This document shows, one piece after another, positions 46,948-57,605 of a stretch of DNA of 64,000 nucleotides. The notes beneath the pieces were generated by a model. It was given only the letters and a program-made list of their open reading frames with translations. It had not been told where the DNA came from and searched no databases. A program made the translations under genes and the position numbers. The stretch spans positions 65,347,581 through 65,411,580 of the forward strand of contig CM059576.1 in the NCBI GenBank assembly GCA_030386875.1, written 5' to 3'. The number at the start of each line of letters is the position of its first letter. The first letter of the stretch is position 1. The DNA comes from Morinoia aosen (lineage: Eukaryota > Arthropoda > Malacostraca > Amphipoda > Talitridae).

Positions 46948-47199
46948 GCTTGATTGATGACTGTCAACTAATTGAATCAATGTATTGACGCAATAAAATC
47001 AGTTTGATTTTTTATTGATGGTTCGTCGATATTTCATTCTTAGCTCTGAAAGTCGTGGTTTATAAACCTGGGAATACTTGGAATTTCATTTTTGTGTACA
47101 TTCAGATCTGGTACTTTTTGCATGCTGGAGGACGCTGCTACAAATATCTGGTACTTTTAATGTCCCATTATTATATTATTTGAAGGTAGTTAAGTTATT

Positions 47200-47733
47200 T
47201 TATTTATAATTGTTAACCAATATGTTTAAATTATCTTGAAAAGTAAAAACTTGGTACTTTTCAGTTCTTGATACGTTGTCTGGGTATTTTTTATGGAGTG
47301 ACCAGATGCAATAGTTTATCAAATGATGTAGTGTCCCATCAAAGATAGTTCTGAAAATCTTCTGGCTCATTTGCAAGTCATTCCTTGAGCTATGCGCCGG
47401 TTCCGAATATTCTGCCACGTTCTTTGAGCCATTTTTTGGCCCATGTCTTACGTTTACGCGGGATTTTATGGGAGATGAAAGTGCCAAGGCTATTACTACA
47501 ATGTTAATTTCTTCGTCGACCATCACATATACCGTCCGCTGAGCAAATGACTTGTTTTTAGCAATTATATTGATGAAAAGATTGATGCCGTTTGTGGGGA
47601 ACATAAGGCAATGCAAACAAACAGATGCAGCGAAGATTCTTGAGTACAAAGCAGAAAGCGGCGAAAATGTTTTTTCTAGTGGTGCAAATAATACATTATA
47701 TTGCAATAAATCCAAGACACGGGTAAATGTCAA
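47200..47733 (-). other. 177-codon antisense open frame, uncertain
   Basis: The longest minus-strand frame in the window. It overlaps the start of the hAT transposase on the opposite strand. The middle (MVDEEINIVVIALALSS) and the end (MSQKIFRTIFDGTLHHL) look protein-like and vaguely recall the N-terminus of PIF/Harbinger nucleases, but I cannot confirm that. The 5' half is probably an antisense shadow of the transposase zinc-finger region. It could mark a foreign fragment inside the hAT. Confidence 0.25.
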
Positions 47734-49041
47734 AAAAAAATTTTGTGCTCCAACACTTACGGTCTAAGCGGCATCGACAAGACGACATGGAAGACGACAC
47801 TTCACAACCGTCTGGAAGTGCTGCCAGTTCTGCTAACGCGTCTACTGTTCAGTATTCGCCAAACTTGGACCGTACGTTCAAAGAGGACTTGTGCAAGACT
47901 TTCATTGATGCTAACATACCCTCGTGGAAACTGACCAATGAAAGCGTTAGATAATTTCTCGAAAAATATACCGGAGAGAACATCCCAGATGAATCAACTC
48001 TGAAAAAATACTATGTAAATAAAAACTACTCTAAAACCATAGATAAAATAAGGAAAAATGTTCATGGTAAAAATATTTGGATTTCGATTGATGCAACTAC
48101 TGATCCACTGGGAAGACAATTAGTGAATGTGATTGTAGGTACCTTAGAAGCGTAAGATGAACAAAGCATGCACTTACAACAACATAGTCTGTGTGTCAAC
48201 CAACAGTTCAAATATATCACAGGTATTCAACTCTTCTGTTGCCTTATTATGGCCAGATGGCATCGCACTTCAATTTGCTACGGATGCTGCTCCGTACATG
48301 AAGAAAGCAGCTAGATCTTTGCGTGTTCTGTTTCCTCGCATGATCCATGTTACTTATTTAGTGCATGGATTTCGTAGAATATCCGAAGAAGTTCGCTCGC
48401 TAATTCCAAATGTGGACAGTTTGATTGTAAACGGCAAGACAATTTTTCTAAAGTCGCCAAGAAGGTGTGCCCACTTTTGTGAGTGTGCTCCAGCCCTGAG
48501 CTTGCCCTCACAACTAATTATCACGAGATGGGGAACGTGGTTATCAGCTGCTCTCTATTGTTCTTCCAGCTTAGAAGCTCTAAAAGACAACTTCAACACT
48601 TTGGATGCTGAAGACGCTGCCTCCATACGCATTGTTCAGGAATTGATGTGCAATTCTAGTTTGCAGAACGATCTCTCCTTCATCGAAGCACACTTTCAAA
48701 CGCTACCGCAAACCATACAAGCGCTAGAAAAAAGGAATATACCGCTGCATTATGCTTGAGATTTGGTTGATAGCACTAAAGAAAAATTGAGGAGCACTCC
48801 CGGAGAAAAAAGCAAACACACAGCTGAAAAATGTCATAATTTGTTTGATTCTAATGTTGGCCTAGGAGAGATGAAAGATATTGCACAGGTTCCTAACGGA
48901 ACAAATGTTCAATGCGTTGGTAATCTTTCACCAAGCGATGTAGCATGTTTCAAGTACGCATCCGTTACATCGGTCGAAGTTGAAAGATCATTTTCAAAAC
49001 GGAAGCACACAGTATACTCTCGGATCGACGGTTGCGTGTGA
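47570..49041 (+). pseudogene. CGGBP1-like hAT transposase, inactivated
   Basis: An N-terminal CGGBP1/BED-like zinc-finger region (RQCKQTDAAKILEYKAESGE, a Cys-containing strand, then QHLRSKRH near 47760) is followed by a Ser-rich linker. A helical segment starts LDRTFKEDLCKTFIDANIPS. IWISIDATTDPLGRQLVNVI (about 48078) corresponds to the first catalytic Asp region. LQFATDAAPYMKKAARSLRV and HVTYLVHGFRRISEEVRSLI are the second Asp and the C/H region, with Tyr where Cys is usual. IITRWGTWLSAALYCSS is the Trp-containing insertion-domain start. SVEVERSFSKRKHTVYSRID near the C-terminus is the hAT dimerisation motif. Damage: TAA at 47952, TAA at 48153 with a frame change before 48157, TGA at 48757, and probably a frame change near 47720-47760. 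Three stops make it non-functional. It nearly fills the element, as expected for a hAT. Confidence 0.9.
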
Positions 49042-49394
49042 CCTGTGAAAACGTCAAGAAGCTTCTTGTGTCACAGCTTGTAACAGTGAACTGATTGACG
49101 AATAACAGTGTTTTACAAAAGTTTTTGGTTGTATCTATTAACATTGCTTCGGAATTTTCACTGTTGTTGAAGTTAAAGTTTTGTTACGCGTTACTAGAAG
49201 TTCATTCCATGTTATAGAAAAATATTTGTATGTCATATGTATAATGAATTTCAGTTATTAAAAATGTTTTCTCGTGAACATTGCAGTAAAATAATACCTT
49301 TAATTCGTTTTATTTTTTCACTCCTTTACTTAAAACTCATTTTTACGATACTGCGGTACCGGCTGATTATCAGGAAAAGCATGATTTGTTCCAT

Positions 49395-49600
49395 TCCAAA
49401 ATGCCTGCATTGGATGTCTCAAATGCCTACGACACTGCCATAAATGCCCATGGATAGTGCCATAAATGCCTACTTAACTGCCATAAATGCCTACTTTACT
49501 TCCATGAATGCCTACGAACATTGCCATAAATGCCTATGGTTAAGTGCCATATGTGCCTATGTTTAAGTGCCATAAACGCCTTTTTATAAACGCCTTAACG
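49395..49600 (+). repeat. Right subterminal array of GCCATAAATGCC
   Basis: Seven copies or variants (GCCATAAATGCC, CCATGAATGCC, GCCATATGTGCC, GCCATAAACGCC) in about 190 bp, spaced 20-30 bp. They have the same orientation on the plus strand as the left array, so the two arrays are direct, not inverted. Confidence 0.85.
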
Positions 49601-49619
49601 TCCGGGCTCTATTCATCAT

Positions 49620-50150
49620 ATTGATCAAGTAATTTATGTTGACCATCAGAATTTCAAGTCTCCATAATTAGGAGCGGAACGAGAAAGGGATTTTAAGGGA
49701 GTTGGCATTTAATTTCTTCAACAAAATGATTGCTCAAGGGATTGACTGTGTTAAGGAGTGTAAAATATGAAAATATGCAAACACAATTTCCATCATGGCT
49801 ATCAAATTTTACAAAACATACCCTAAAATTCCCAGCGTTGTTCTCTGAGAAAAATCGGAACATAGACTTGTACTCAGTTGGTGGTTAACTATTACTGAAA
49901 ACATGATGACTGTGAAAATTGAGCTAAAATAAACCAACTTCAATTTTCAGGTAGCTTTTTCAAATTGAAAGTTACACGTTTGATTTGAAATTCAAATTTG
50001 GTCTTGTAATGTACACTGGTTCAGAAACAAATAACTCTCATTTTAATTATTGAAGTGCAGTGCCGATTTTTCTGTTAGGGCCACTTCAGATATTTCTGTT
50101 CAGAATTTTCTGCATTGATGTGCAGTGATCGGTGGTGAAAAAAAATTTCT
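49620..50150. other. No recognisable gene
   Basis: AT-rich spacer following the hAT target duplication. Confidence 0.4.
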
Positions 50151-50911
50151 TCCCCAACCGGGCTGCGCTCGTGTCAATAGCTGGCCTCTGCCCCCACTCA
50201 ATCACCGCCACCATCACACACACCACCACCACCGCCCCTGCACCTGTGATGCATGCCAGATACCGCCATTCTACTCATCATTCTCTATCGAAACTACATG
50301 TTTATTTAGGTAAGAAGACAAAAATATTACGAATTGTACAATTAAATATTGCTGTCGTAATTTTCGTCATGATAAGTTGTGAGAATTTCATTAGTATTTC
50401 ATTCTTTTGCGGGAATATCAATAATGGATATTTAATGAACACGCACATTTAAAGACTATTGTTCGTTTTGTGTCACAATAGTTCGTCGTCAAGCAAAGTG
50501 AACAGTATTTATATTCAAAAAGCTGTCGTTACATAGGTATTACATAATTAAGTTAATAATGTATTGTTCCTATATCTCCTGCCGATTTCAAAATTTTAGA
50601 CTCAGCTTCAACCACGTATGACCACAGAATTTTAGAGTCCTTGCATATCTTCAAGCGAAACCCTCATTTGAACAATATTGACAGTTCGTTCTCTTTGTAA
50701 ATAGTGAATAGGTAGATTCTTCGTCAGAACCAGCCTAATTTCATTTCATACTTATGTGCCACACGTTTTCTTTTTGTGCTTCTGTATTTTATTCTTCGTT
50801 TTTGTCCGTCACATACTTTGTATTCTGACTTTCATGATATATTTCTAGTACCTAAAATTCACTCAATTTAATCTCATATTTCTGACGTAATTCTTCTGTT
50901 TTTCGTTTGAA

Positions 50912-50938
50912 CTGATGATGGAGCTAGGCTCCGAAACG
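50912..50938 (+). ncRNA. Hammerhead-like core motif
   Basis: CTGATGA, one T, a stem GGAGC/GCTCC with loop TAG, then GAAACG. This is the conserved core order of a hammerhead ribozyme (CUGANGA, stem II, GAAA). The extra T before stem II and unassigned stems I and III argue for caution. Penelope-like retroelements are known to carry hammerhead motifs near their ends, and one lies at 54556-56096. Confidence 0.45.
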
Positions 50939-51305
50939 TTTTCTTAGTAAAGATGATGAATTTGATCGGAATTTCCTTCGTTTTTAAGTTTCTGAAAAGG
51001 TTGCGATTAAATCAAACCACTGACGTGTTCAGATATATTAAGTTAATATAATTACAACCTGCTGGCTGATAACTGAACGGAGATAATGCCAGTATGTGCA
51101 GGATGTTTTACGACAAGAGGTACACAATTTCACAAGCAGAATATGGCCAAATGAATAATTTTCTTCTGTGAAATTTTCAGAACACGTTGAGTTTTTGAGA
51201 TATTTGCAGTTCATTGTTTTAAAGTATGAAATTTTAGGATAAAATTACTCGCAATATTTAGTTTGAATTTACGTTACACACACTTCTAATGTAAGAGAGT
51301 ATACA

Positions 51306-51440
51306 ATGATGAAATTTCCTTTTAGTGATATTCGATTAAGAGGTTTAAGCAAAAACTTTTTGAATGAATGTGAGGAAGATCTCGTAGCCAAAATTTCAGA
51401 GGCTGCCGGTGAGATTTCTGAAATGAAGAATGATCTGTAG
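51306..51440 (+). other. 44-codon open frame, unknown
   Basis: A short frame beginning MMKFPFSDIRLRGLSKNFLN and ending at a TAG, Glu/Lys-rich at its end (LVAKISEAAGEISEMKNDL). It has a protein-like composition against the AT-rich background and abuts the right arm of the inverted repeat. No family recognised. It could be the end of an exon or chance. Confidence 0.2.
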
Positions 51441-51564
51441 AATGGCGGCATCTAGCATGCATCACAGGTGCAGGAGTGGGGGTGGTGGTGGTGTGTGTGA
51501 TGGTGACGGTGATAGAGTGGGGGCAGAGGCCAGCTATTGACACGAGCGCAACCGGGCTCCGCAC

Positions 51565-54555
51565 TTATCCTTGAAAAGATGCACTGTCCCCAGATTTTCG
51601 ATGCTGATCCTCACTAGTATTTCTGACTGGGTATTGGTAATTCAAAATTATTTAATATACTATTTTATTTGCCTAATTATTAGTTTAGAATTGTCAACTT
51701 TTTCATAAATTGATTTTGGCGTTCCGTATGTGGCCGATCTGACAGGTTAAAATCTCCAGGAGACAATTTTGCAAACCACCGTAGACATTTCCGATCATTC
51801 AATGCATTCATCCCATAGACCCATAGTATTGATTGCTCGGCTCGTGATTATGCCGCCATCCTTACACCGTTTGCTGCGAGTGCATAAAAAGCGCTGGTAG
51901 TGTAGCCCAGCATTGCATATTGTCTTGCATTCCCTCAACGTAAACAGTAACAGTCCACCATTCTAATACGAGCCTCTCATTCTACTAAAGTTGAAGACTT
52001 GTAGCCAGCAACCTTCTCTACCCTCGTCTAGGATCAGTGGAGTCACACAATGACTCAATTCACAGCTCTCGACAAAAATATAAGTGAATTTTATTAATAC
52101 ACAATTTATACAATGTACTATAACTTGCAATAGCGGCGGCTCTCTCAATCAAAGTGTTTGACCGAAGTGGCTATTTGGCAAAAATTAGTGAATAGCAGTG
52201 CCATGGTCAGTTCCAAAATTCCTTGTAGTTTCTGCAGCTGAGATTTCTTTTCTAAATTCATAGAGCATGCAGTGTCTCAGATGCTCATCACTAATATCCA
52301 TCTCTTAAGGGCTGAGACAGTTAAACTCAATAGTTTTCCACTAAAAACAATATCTGAAAGGCAAAGCAAGATATTAAGACACCAATTCATCAAAAAATAT
52401 CTAGGACTGTGTACAACTTAGGGGGCTGTTAAGTGATGAACCTGATTTCTTTCCAGCCTGAGTGGAATTAATAAAGCTTTCAAAGTAGAATGATAAAATT
52501 CAAATTAAGTCAAAGGCACTGAAACCAAAAATGTTGGTATGTAGAAGAGGAACGACTGTGTATTGCTTTGTACGACAGCATGCATTCCTTCACTCCCTAC
52601 TTGAAAAGTTTGAACCACCGTCGTATCTCAGAGTTTTTCACCCAGATGAAGTCAACAGATCGTTCCGTTTTCAAGGAGCGGAGTGAGTGCCTGACACTCA
52701 AGTTCACCCCCATATTATCTTATTACAATCAAAAACTAAGATGATGTTCTCTATCAGGAAAACAGGAAACGATATAGCAAGCCAATAACTCTTACTCTAC
52801 ACTGTAGAAAAAAAGTGTCTAAACAACGTAAAATTGTCTAGTAGCTTTTTCACCCGAGAGTTTTTCGCTCTGTTAGTTCGCCAGATACATCAATTGCTAC
52901 CGGCGTCGTTACAGACATCTGTTGAGTTAACGGACTGCGATAGGTGCACGGTTGGTTCAACGGAACTATCGTATATCTTTGTTCAATTTACAGAAATGTT
53001 ATGAACGATCCATATTTCAGACAGGGAACGTCTATAAGTCAATTGTTAGAACGTGTAAGGCCGGCATTGTGCCGTACGAAGTATAGGTTGCCGTTTCTTT
53101 TCTAGAAACTACAAGAACTTCTGTGAATCTACGGAAACAAAAAGAAGGCTCTGGATAAGTGACAGCTGCAGGAGATTCTGTTACTACAGCAGAGGAACCG
53201 AAAATTGGAAGGTACTCTGATGCATCTACCACTTGCAGATATATTATGGTGCCAGTAAATATTACATGCGATGTACCTTTGTCCGTTTATATACATAGAA
53301 GTATAGCTGCAAGGCTATATGTGCGGACCTCAGTGAACGGTGCAAAAACAAAACTAGTCGGAACTTCCTATTAACGCGGGAAGTTACCAAGTTTTCATTT
53401 TTATAAATCGCTTAACCACGGACGATTCAGGCTGCTTGATGAAAATTTTTAGTTCACCACGTTTATTTAATAAGATTCTCATGGATACTTCTTAGGTTGG
53501 TCAAATATGAATTACTTGTAAAGAATACTGAAAAACAATTTGGTATACGAAGGGTTTTCACGCACCGTATGACACACCTAGGAACGAATGATGAAAGACA
53601 TGTATAACAGAACAAGAAATGCTAGAAGAAAACCGAAAGCATCGAGAGCTGAAACTTTTAAAACTGTTTTCTGCGAAAAGGCCCTACCCATAGCGCAACT
53701 CACTTCTATCCTCGCAGGAGCATTATGAATAAAATATGCTACACCGGTCGGTACCTGTATCAAGTATGAAATTATTTTCCAATCGAAGACAACAAAAAGT
53801 ATTACATAACAAAGAAGTTATAATACGCAAGCAATATCAATGAACCATACTGAAAAATCTACCAATGTTAATAGTAAAAGACTATCCCTCGTCCTTTGCT
53901 AGGAACGAAAAACTACACCTAAGTTAAAATTAATTAAGTATATGAAACTGAATATCCAGACTAGCATTATCAGAGAGCTAAAGTGATAGTCTGAAAACAG
54001 AAAAAATATTAACTGCCGCTGTAAAAGAGGAATTTAAAATATAAGCCAAAAATATTCCTCATCAAAATATAAGCCAAACATTTCAGAGTCCAAGAAAAAT
54101 ATAAGCATAACAGAAAACATTGCCTTGGTGCGTAATACTTACGAAATTTAGGCAGCAGTTCTTTGAGGCAGAAAAAAATCAAAACCTACACAGAAGTATG
54201 AAATTACAGGAAAATCAACCAATTGCTCTACATCAATAATGCTATACATCAATTACGTAGAGGGTACAACCTTTCTAACACATATCATTGGTTCTCTCTG
54301 TGGTGAATTTGTACTGAGCAATGAAACGAGTTTAATAAAGCGATGAACTCGTTCATGAAATGAAAGTATACGGTTCAGAATAAACCTATCGTGACGTCAG
54401 TTACAGTACTGTTGAATCTCGAATGGCGTCGTGTCTCATGCAAACTAGCTAACAATAAGTCCCCTTAAATGTTCATCAATGGATGAAGAAAGTTAACTTC
54501 AGACGCCATATGCTCAAGTTATAATCTAAAATAACTTCAGCACTGATGCTTCTAA
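51565..54555. other. No recognisable gene
   Basis: Frames of 60-71 codons at 51963, 53032, 53159 and 53578 show no motif. I looked for the reverse-transcriptase part of a Penelope element here and did not find it. Confidence 0.4.
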
Positions 54556-54913
54556 GCTTGAGAATAAAAAGCAAGGCGAAAATCGCTAGGGGTAAAATCA
54601 TTTTATTAAGAATGATCAAATAAAACTGAACGTCTCGGATTAACATTCCATCTGCAGCAAAATTTCTTTAAAAAGAAATCAAAAGGGGATGAACTAGTTC
54701 AATAATAAAGTATTTATAAAAAGTTTAGACTTGGCAAAAACACGAACAGCGCTAAAAAATAAAAGTTATAGGAAAAACTGAGTAACTAAACTATGTGTTG
54801 GCAGCATGAAGCGGAAAATCACTTTGGAGTACGTTTCATTTTGTAAATAGATAAAGATACGAGAATGCGCAGATCTGTTCTGTAAGAGGTACCGGCCAAT
54901 ATTTTAAAGTCGT

Positions 54914-55290
54914 TTAGGGAGACCGGAACATTGCACTTTTCTGCATCAGATCTAACAGAGGACAGTGGGGGGACCCAAGAGGAAGACAAATTCTGCAACT
55001 TCGCCCAGCATGTTTGGAAACGCTAGTCGCAGGGTACTGCAGGTAGAACCAACGTACCGCGAATCGCAACGTGAACCACTTTAGAAGTACACCAGAGACG
55101 AGCACAGTGAGGGTGGCAGTTCGTCTTTGAAAAGGAATAGAGAACCAATTGTAAAATTATTCACTAGAATCATTTCAATTTTGAGTTGTGGGAAAAACTC
55201 TTTAACAAGGGAATTAACATCCTTGCTTAGTTTCGATGACTGAAGGCGAAAATGCGACAACTTCACTAAAAAGCTTGTTATGCACAACAC
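54914..55290 (-). pseudogene. Penelope GIY-YIG domain fragment, left arm
   Basis: Minus-strand reading SSKLSKDVNSLVKEFFPQLK, then VNNFTIGSLFLFKDELPPSL, CSSLVY and, after a stop and frame change, CDSRYVGST and PNMLGEV. It corresponds to the region just before and through the GIY-YIG fold (here LVY...RYVGST), with DLMQKSAMF further on in a third frame. This arm keeps the N-terminal linker better than the right arm but loses frame inside the nuclease, so it is not functional. Confidence 0.75.
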
Positions 55291-55410
55291 TGAACAGATT
55301 GAGAGTTATAAATCTTTGACACAAATTTATGATAACTCCCAATCTGTTCAATCTTGTGCTCAACAAGCTTTTTTTCTGAAGTTTCTGTATTTTGACCATC
55401 AGTCATTGAA

Positions 55411-55900
55411 ACTTAGCAAGGATGTTAATGCCCTTGTTAATTATTTTTTCCACAACTCAAAATTAAAATGATTCGAGTGAATAATTTTACAATTGGTTCT
55501 CTATTCCTTTTCAAAGACGAACTGCCACCCTCACTGTGCTCGTCTCTGGTGTACCAATACAGTTGTTCACGTTGGGAATCGCGGTACGTTGGTTCTACCT
55601 GCCGTACCCTGATGACTAGAGTTCTCGAGCATGCTGGGCGAAGTTGCAAAACTGGTATTCCTCTTGGGTCCCCCCACTGTCCTCTGTTAGATCTCATGCA
55701 GGAAAGTGCAATGTTCCGGTTTCCCTAAATTACTTTGAAATCTTAGCCGGTACCTCTTACATAACAGATCTGCGCATTCTCGAATCTTTGCCTTTTTACA
55801 AAATGAAACCGACTCTGAATGACACCCAATTTGTGTTTTCGTTTCATGTTGACAACACATATCAGTTTCTCAGTTTTTCCTTTACCTTTTATATTTTTTA
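55411..55900 (+). pseudogene. Penelope GIY-YIG endonuclease fragment, right arm
   Basis: Plus-strand VNNFTIGSLFLFKDELPPSL, SSLVYQYSCSRWESRYVGST (the GIY and YIG strands), then CRTLMTRVLEHAGRSCKTG with the basic/His region. After a stop at 55726 and one frame change it continues NYFEILAGTSYITDLRILES, then MKPTLND. This is the usual order of the Penelope C-terminus, ending in the E-S-..-I/Y...KP.LN helix. A GIY-YIG nuclease nicks the target for retroelement integration in this class. The fragment lacks the reverse transcriptase and has a further frame break near 55468, so it is dead. Confidence 0.8.
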
Positions 55901-55992
55901 TCGTTCGTGTTTTCTCAAAGTTTAAACTTCATATAAATACTTCATTAGTCAATTAATTCTTCTTTTTTTGGTTTCGTTTTACCGAGATTTTG

Positions 55993-56019
55993 CTGAAGAT
56001 AGACTGTTAGTCCGAAACG
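55993..56019 (+). ncRNA. Hammerhead-like motif in Penelope arm
   Basis: CTGAAGA, T, a short GAC/GTC-containing stem, then GAAACG followed by TTCAG. The inverted counterpart in the left arm (about 54655 to 54631, minus strand) is degraded: CTGCAGA and GAGAC replace the core. Only the right copy could be active. Confidence 0.45.
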
Positions 56020-56099
56020 TTCAGTTTTATTTGATAATTTTCAATGGAAAATTACTTTACCCGAAGCGATTTTTGCCTTGCTTTTTATGCTCACGATAG

Positions 56100-57339
56100 T
56101 CACAATTACCTTATAAAGGATTATAATTTATATCAATAACATAACATTAGATGTAATAACTGACACAATAGTGCCGAGCGTTTCGTTTAAGCAAAGGTGT
56201 AGTTCAGTATGTGTTATTTGGCAAAAATAATTCAACACCTAGACAATGAGAAAGCATGAAGGAAACCTGATACAGATAATGTTCCCGTACAAATTAAGAC
56301 TCAAACATACCGCAGATCTATGCAAGCCCATCTAAGTCATCTACACTGGAATTGAGAAAGTATTTGAAAATCAGATGCCGGTTTGACCAAATCGTCATCC
56401 ACACAAAGTCGCAGCTAACACGAGCCCAGCAGCACTTACTCAATCTTCTGTCAAAAAGTTGAACCATCTTTTATTATCTGAAGAACCTTAGCATGAAAAC
56501 CAGTTGGAAGCGAAATTTCTACAGGCATGCGAAACAAAATTAAAGCGCAGGAACACAAAAAACCCACAAAATTTCAGAGGTACGCTTCATAAAACTAGCT
56601 GAAAGTAATTAACACTGAGATCATTCAAGACAAGTATGCGACAGAGGGCGCAATGGCCATGTGGGAACTACGAATCTAATAATGCACAAAGTGGTCTATG
56701 GCGAAGTATTGTCTTAAGCAAAGAAAAATGATTTAAAGAAGAGTAGGAAAGGAAAAGCATCACGACTGAAGTTGAGGTAGTGAAAAGGGCAAATATAGTC
56801 TGGAACTCCTCAACCCATTCTAACGAGAAAGGAAGGCCAACTTGTCCCAAAGTCAGGGCCTACACGGGCTATATTTAACTCGAAGTGCAAAGCATACATG
56901 AGTCTTACCCATTGGCGGGAGGGGGAGGGGGCCAGTGATGGAAAAAAAGTTAAAATGAATTACCAGTTTCACATAGCCCGCATAGGCCGTTGATTTTTTG
57001 TAGGTGTATGGAATGGTTGCAAATACATTAGCGTTTGTAAATTAGTGAAGTCATTTTCATACTACTGAAAATATACGAGCAAAGAGAAATTAAATAAGTA
57101 AAACTCTCAGCTCGACCACAAGTAAACGTCGTGCAAAGAAATACACAGGAAAATGCGATTACGCACTTCTCTGAATTTTAAATGTTATACACAAATATGC
57201 ATATTTATGTATGCATATACACATTCATGTAGACACATACATATAACCATCTACACAAATTTGTGCGATCATTAGTCTCGATTCAGTTGGTTTAACCATT
57301 TGAAAATGCTCCCCAGTGTGAAATTGATCGCCTAAGCGA
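56100..57339. other. No recognisable gene
   Basis: AT-rich with a short purine-rich tract near 56910-56930. Nothing supported. Confidence 0.4.
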
Positions 57340-57605
57340 CGATAATTTGCGTCTGAGTTTACCGGTAATTATACTCTTTTTCTTCCTATAAACTGACGAT
57401 ATATCGTCGGAATTAGTGTCGGGAATGTCTCATATTATCATGGAGTTAACGTTAAATTACCGGTTTTTACTCTAAATTTTGTACGATGACCGACGATAAT
57501 AACCGGTTCGTTACCGGTAGTTAACCAGTTTATTACCGGTAGTTGAACGGTTATTACAGTTGGTCTTCGTTCTAAACTTACGATAATTACCGGTAATTTA
57601 AAGTG
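57340..57605. repeat. Iterated ACCGGTAATT palindromes
   Basis: At least five occurrences of TTACCGG or its complement, some as full ATTACCGGTAAT palindromes, with CGACGATA / TATCGTCG half-sites between them. The outer parts (ACGATAATTTGCGTC.. and ..TTACGATAATTACCGG) are partly inverted. The whole may be a small foldback or a cluster of binding sites. Confidence 0.55.

Larger units (their letters stand above)
46545..49611 (+). mobile_element. 3.07-kb hAT transposon with intact ends
   Basis: Ends TAAAGCCCGGAC (46545-46556) and GTCCGGGCTCTA (49600-49611) are inverted repeats, 11 of 12 matching, and fit the hAT terminal pattern YARNG. They are flanked by a perfect 8-bp duplication TTCATCAT (46537-46544 and 49612-49619). 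Just inside both ends lie arrays of GCCATAAATGCC variants. The body encodes a decayed plus-strand CGGBP1-like hAT transposase (47570-49041). Size is normal for an autonomous hAT. Clean termini and duplication suggest a fairly young insertion, although the gene carries several stops. Confidence 0.95.
50153..51560. repeat. Inverted-repeat element with His/Pro-coding GC-rich arms
   Basis: Left arm 50153-50284 and right arm 51431-51560 are inverted copies (GCGCTCGTGTCAATAGCTGG, CCTCTGCCCCCACTC, a CACACACCACCACCACC tract, GCACCTGTGATGCATGC and CGCCATTCTAC). The intervening 1.15 kb is AT-rich and unrelated on the two sides. The arms produce artificial His/Thr/Pro-rich frames. The left arm is followed by TTTAG then GTAAGA, a good donor sequence. 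The structure fits a foldback or inverted duplication of a short exon-like segment. Confidence 0.7.
54556..56096. mobile_element. Head-to-head pair of Penelope-like retroelement 3' ends
   Basis: Two arms of about 750 bp (54556-55312 inverted, 55313-56096 direct) meet at a hairpin centre GAACAGATTGAGAGTTAT / ATAACTCCCAATCTGTTC. Each arm encodes the C-terminal GIY-YIG endonuclease region of a Penelope-like protein. Each also has a hammerhead-like motif and a shared outer end (AAAAAGCAAGGC / GCCTTGCTTTTT). No reverse-transcriptase domain is present. The arms differ by many substitutions and small indels, so the duplication is not recent or the arms came from separate copies. Penelope insertions are known to form inverted or tandem truncated copies. 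Confidence 0.8.

Noticed and set aside
50125..50452. His-rich protein gene
   Set aside because: The His/Pro stretch is a CAC-rich tract in an inverted repeat and reads through on several frames.
53159..53374. 71-codon frame with a hydrophobic middle
   Set aside because: Too short, no family, no flanking splice signals, and an antisense frame overlaps.
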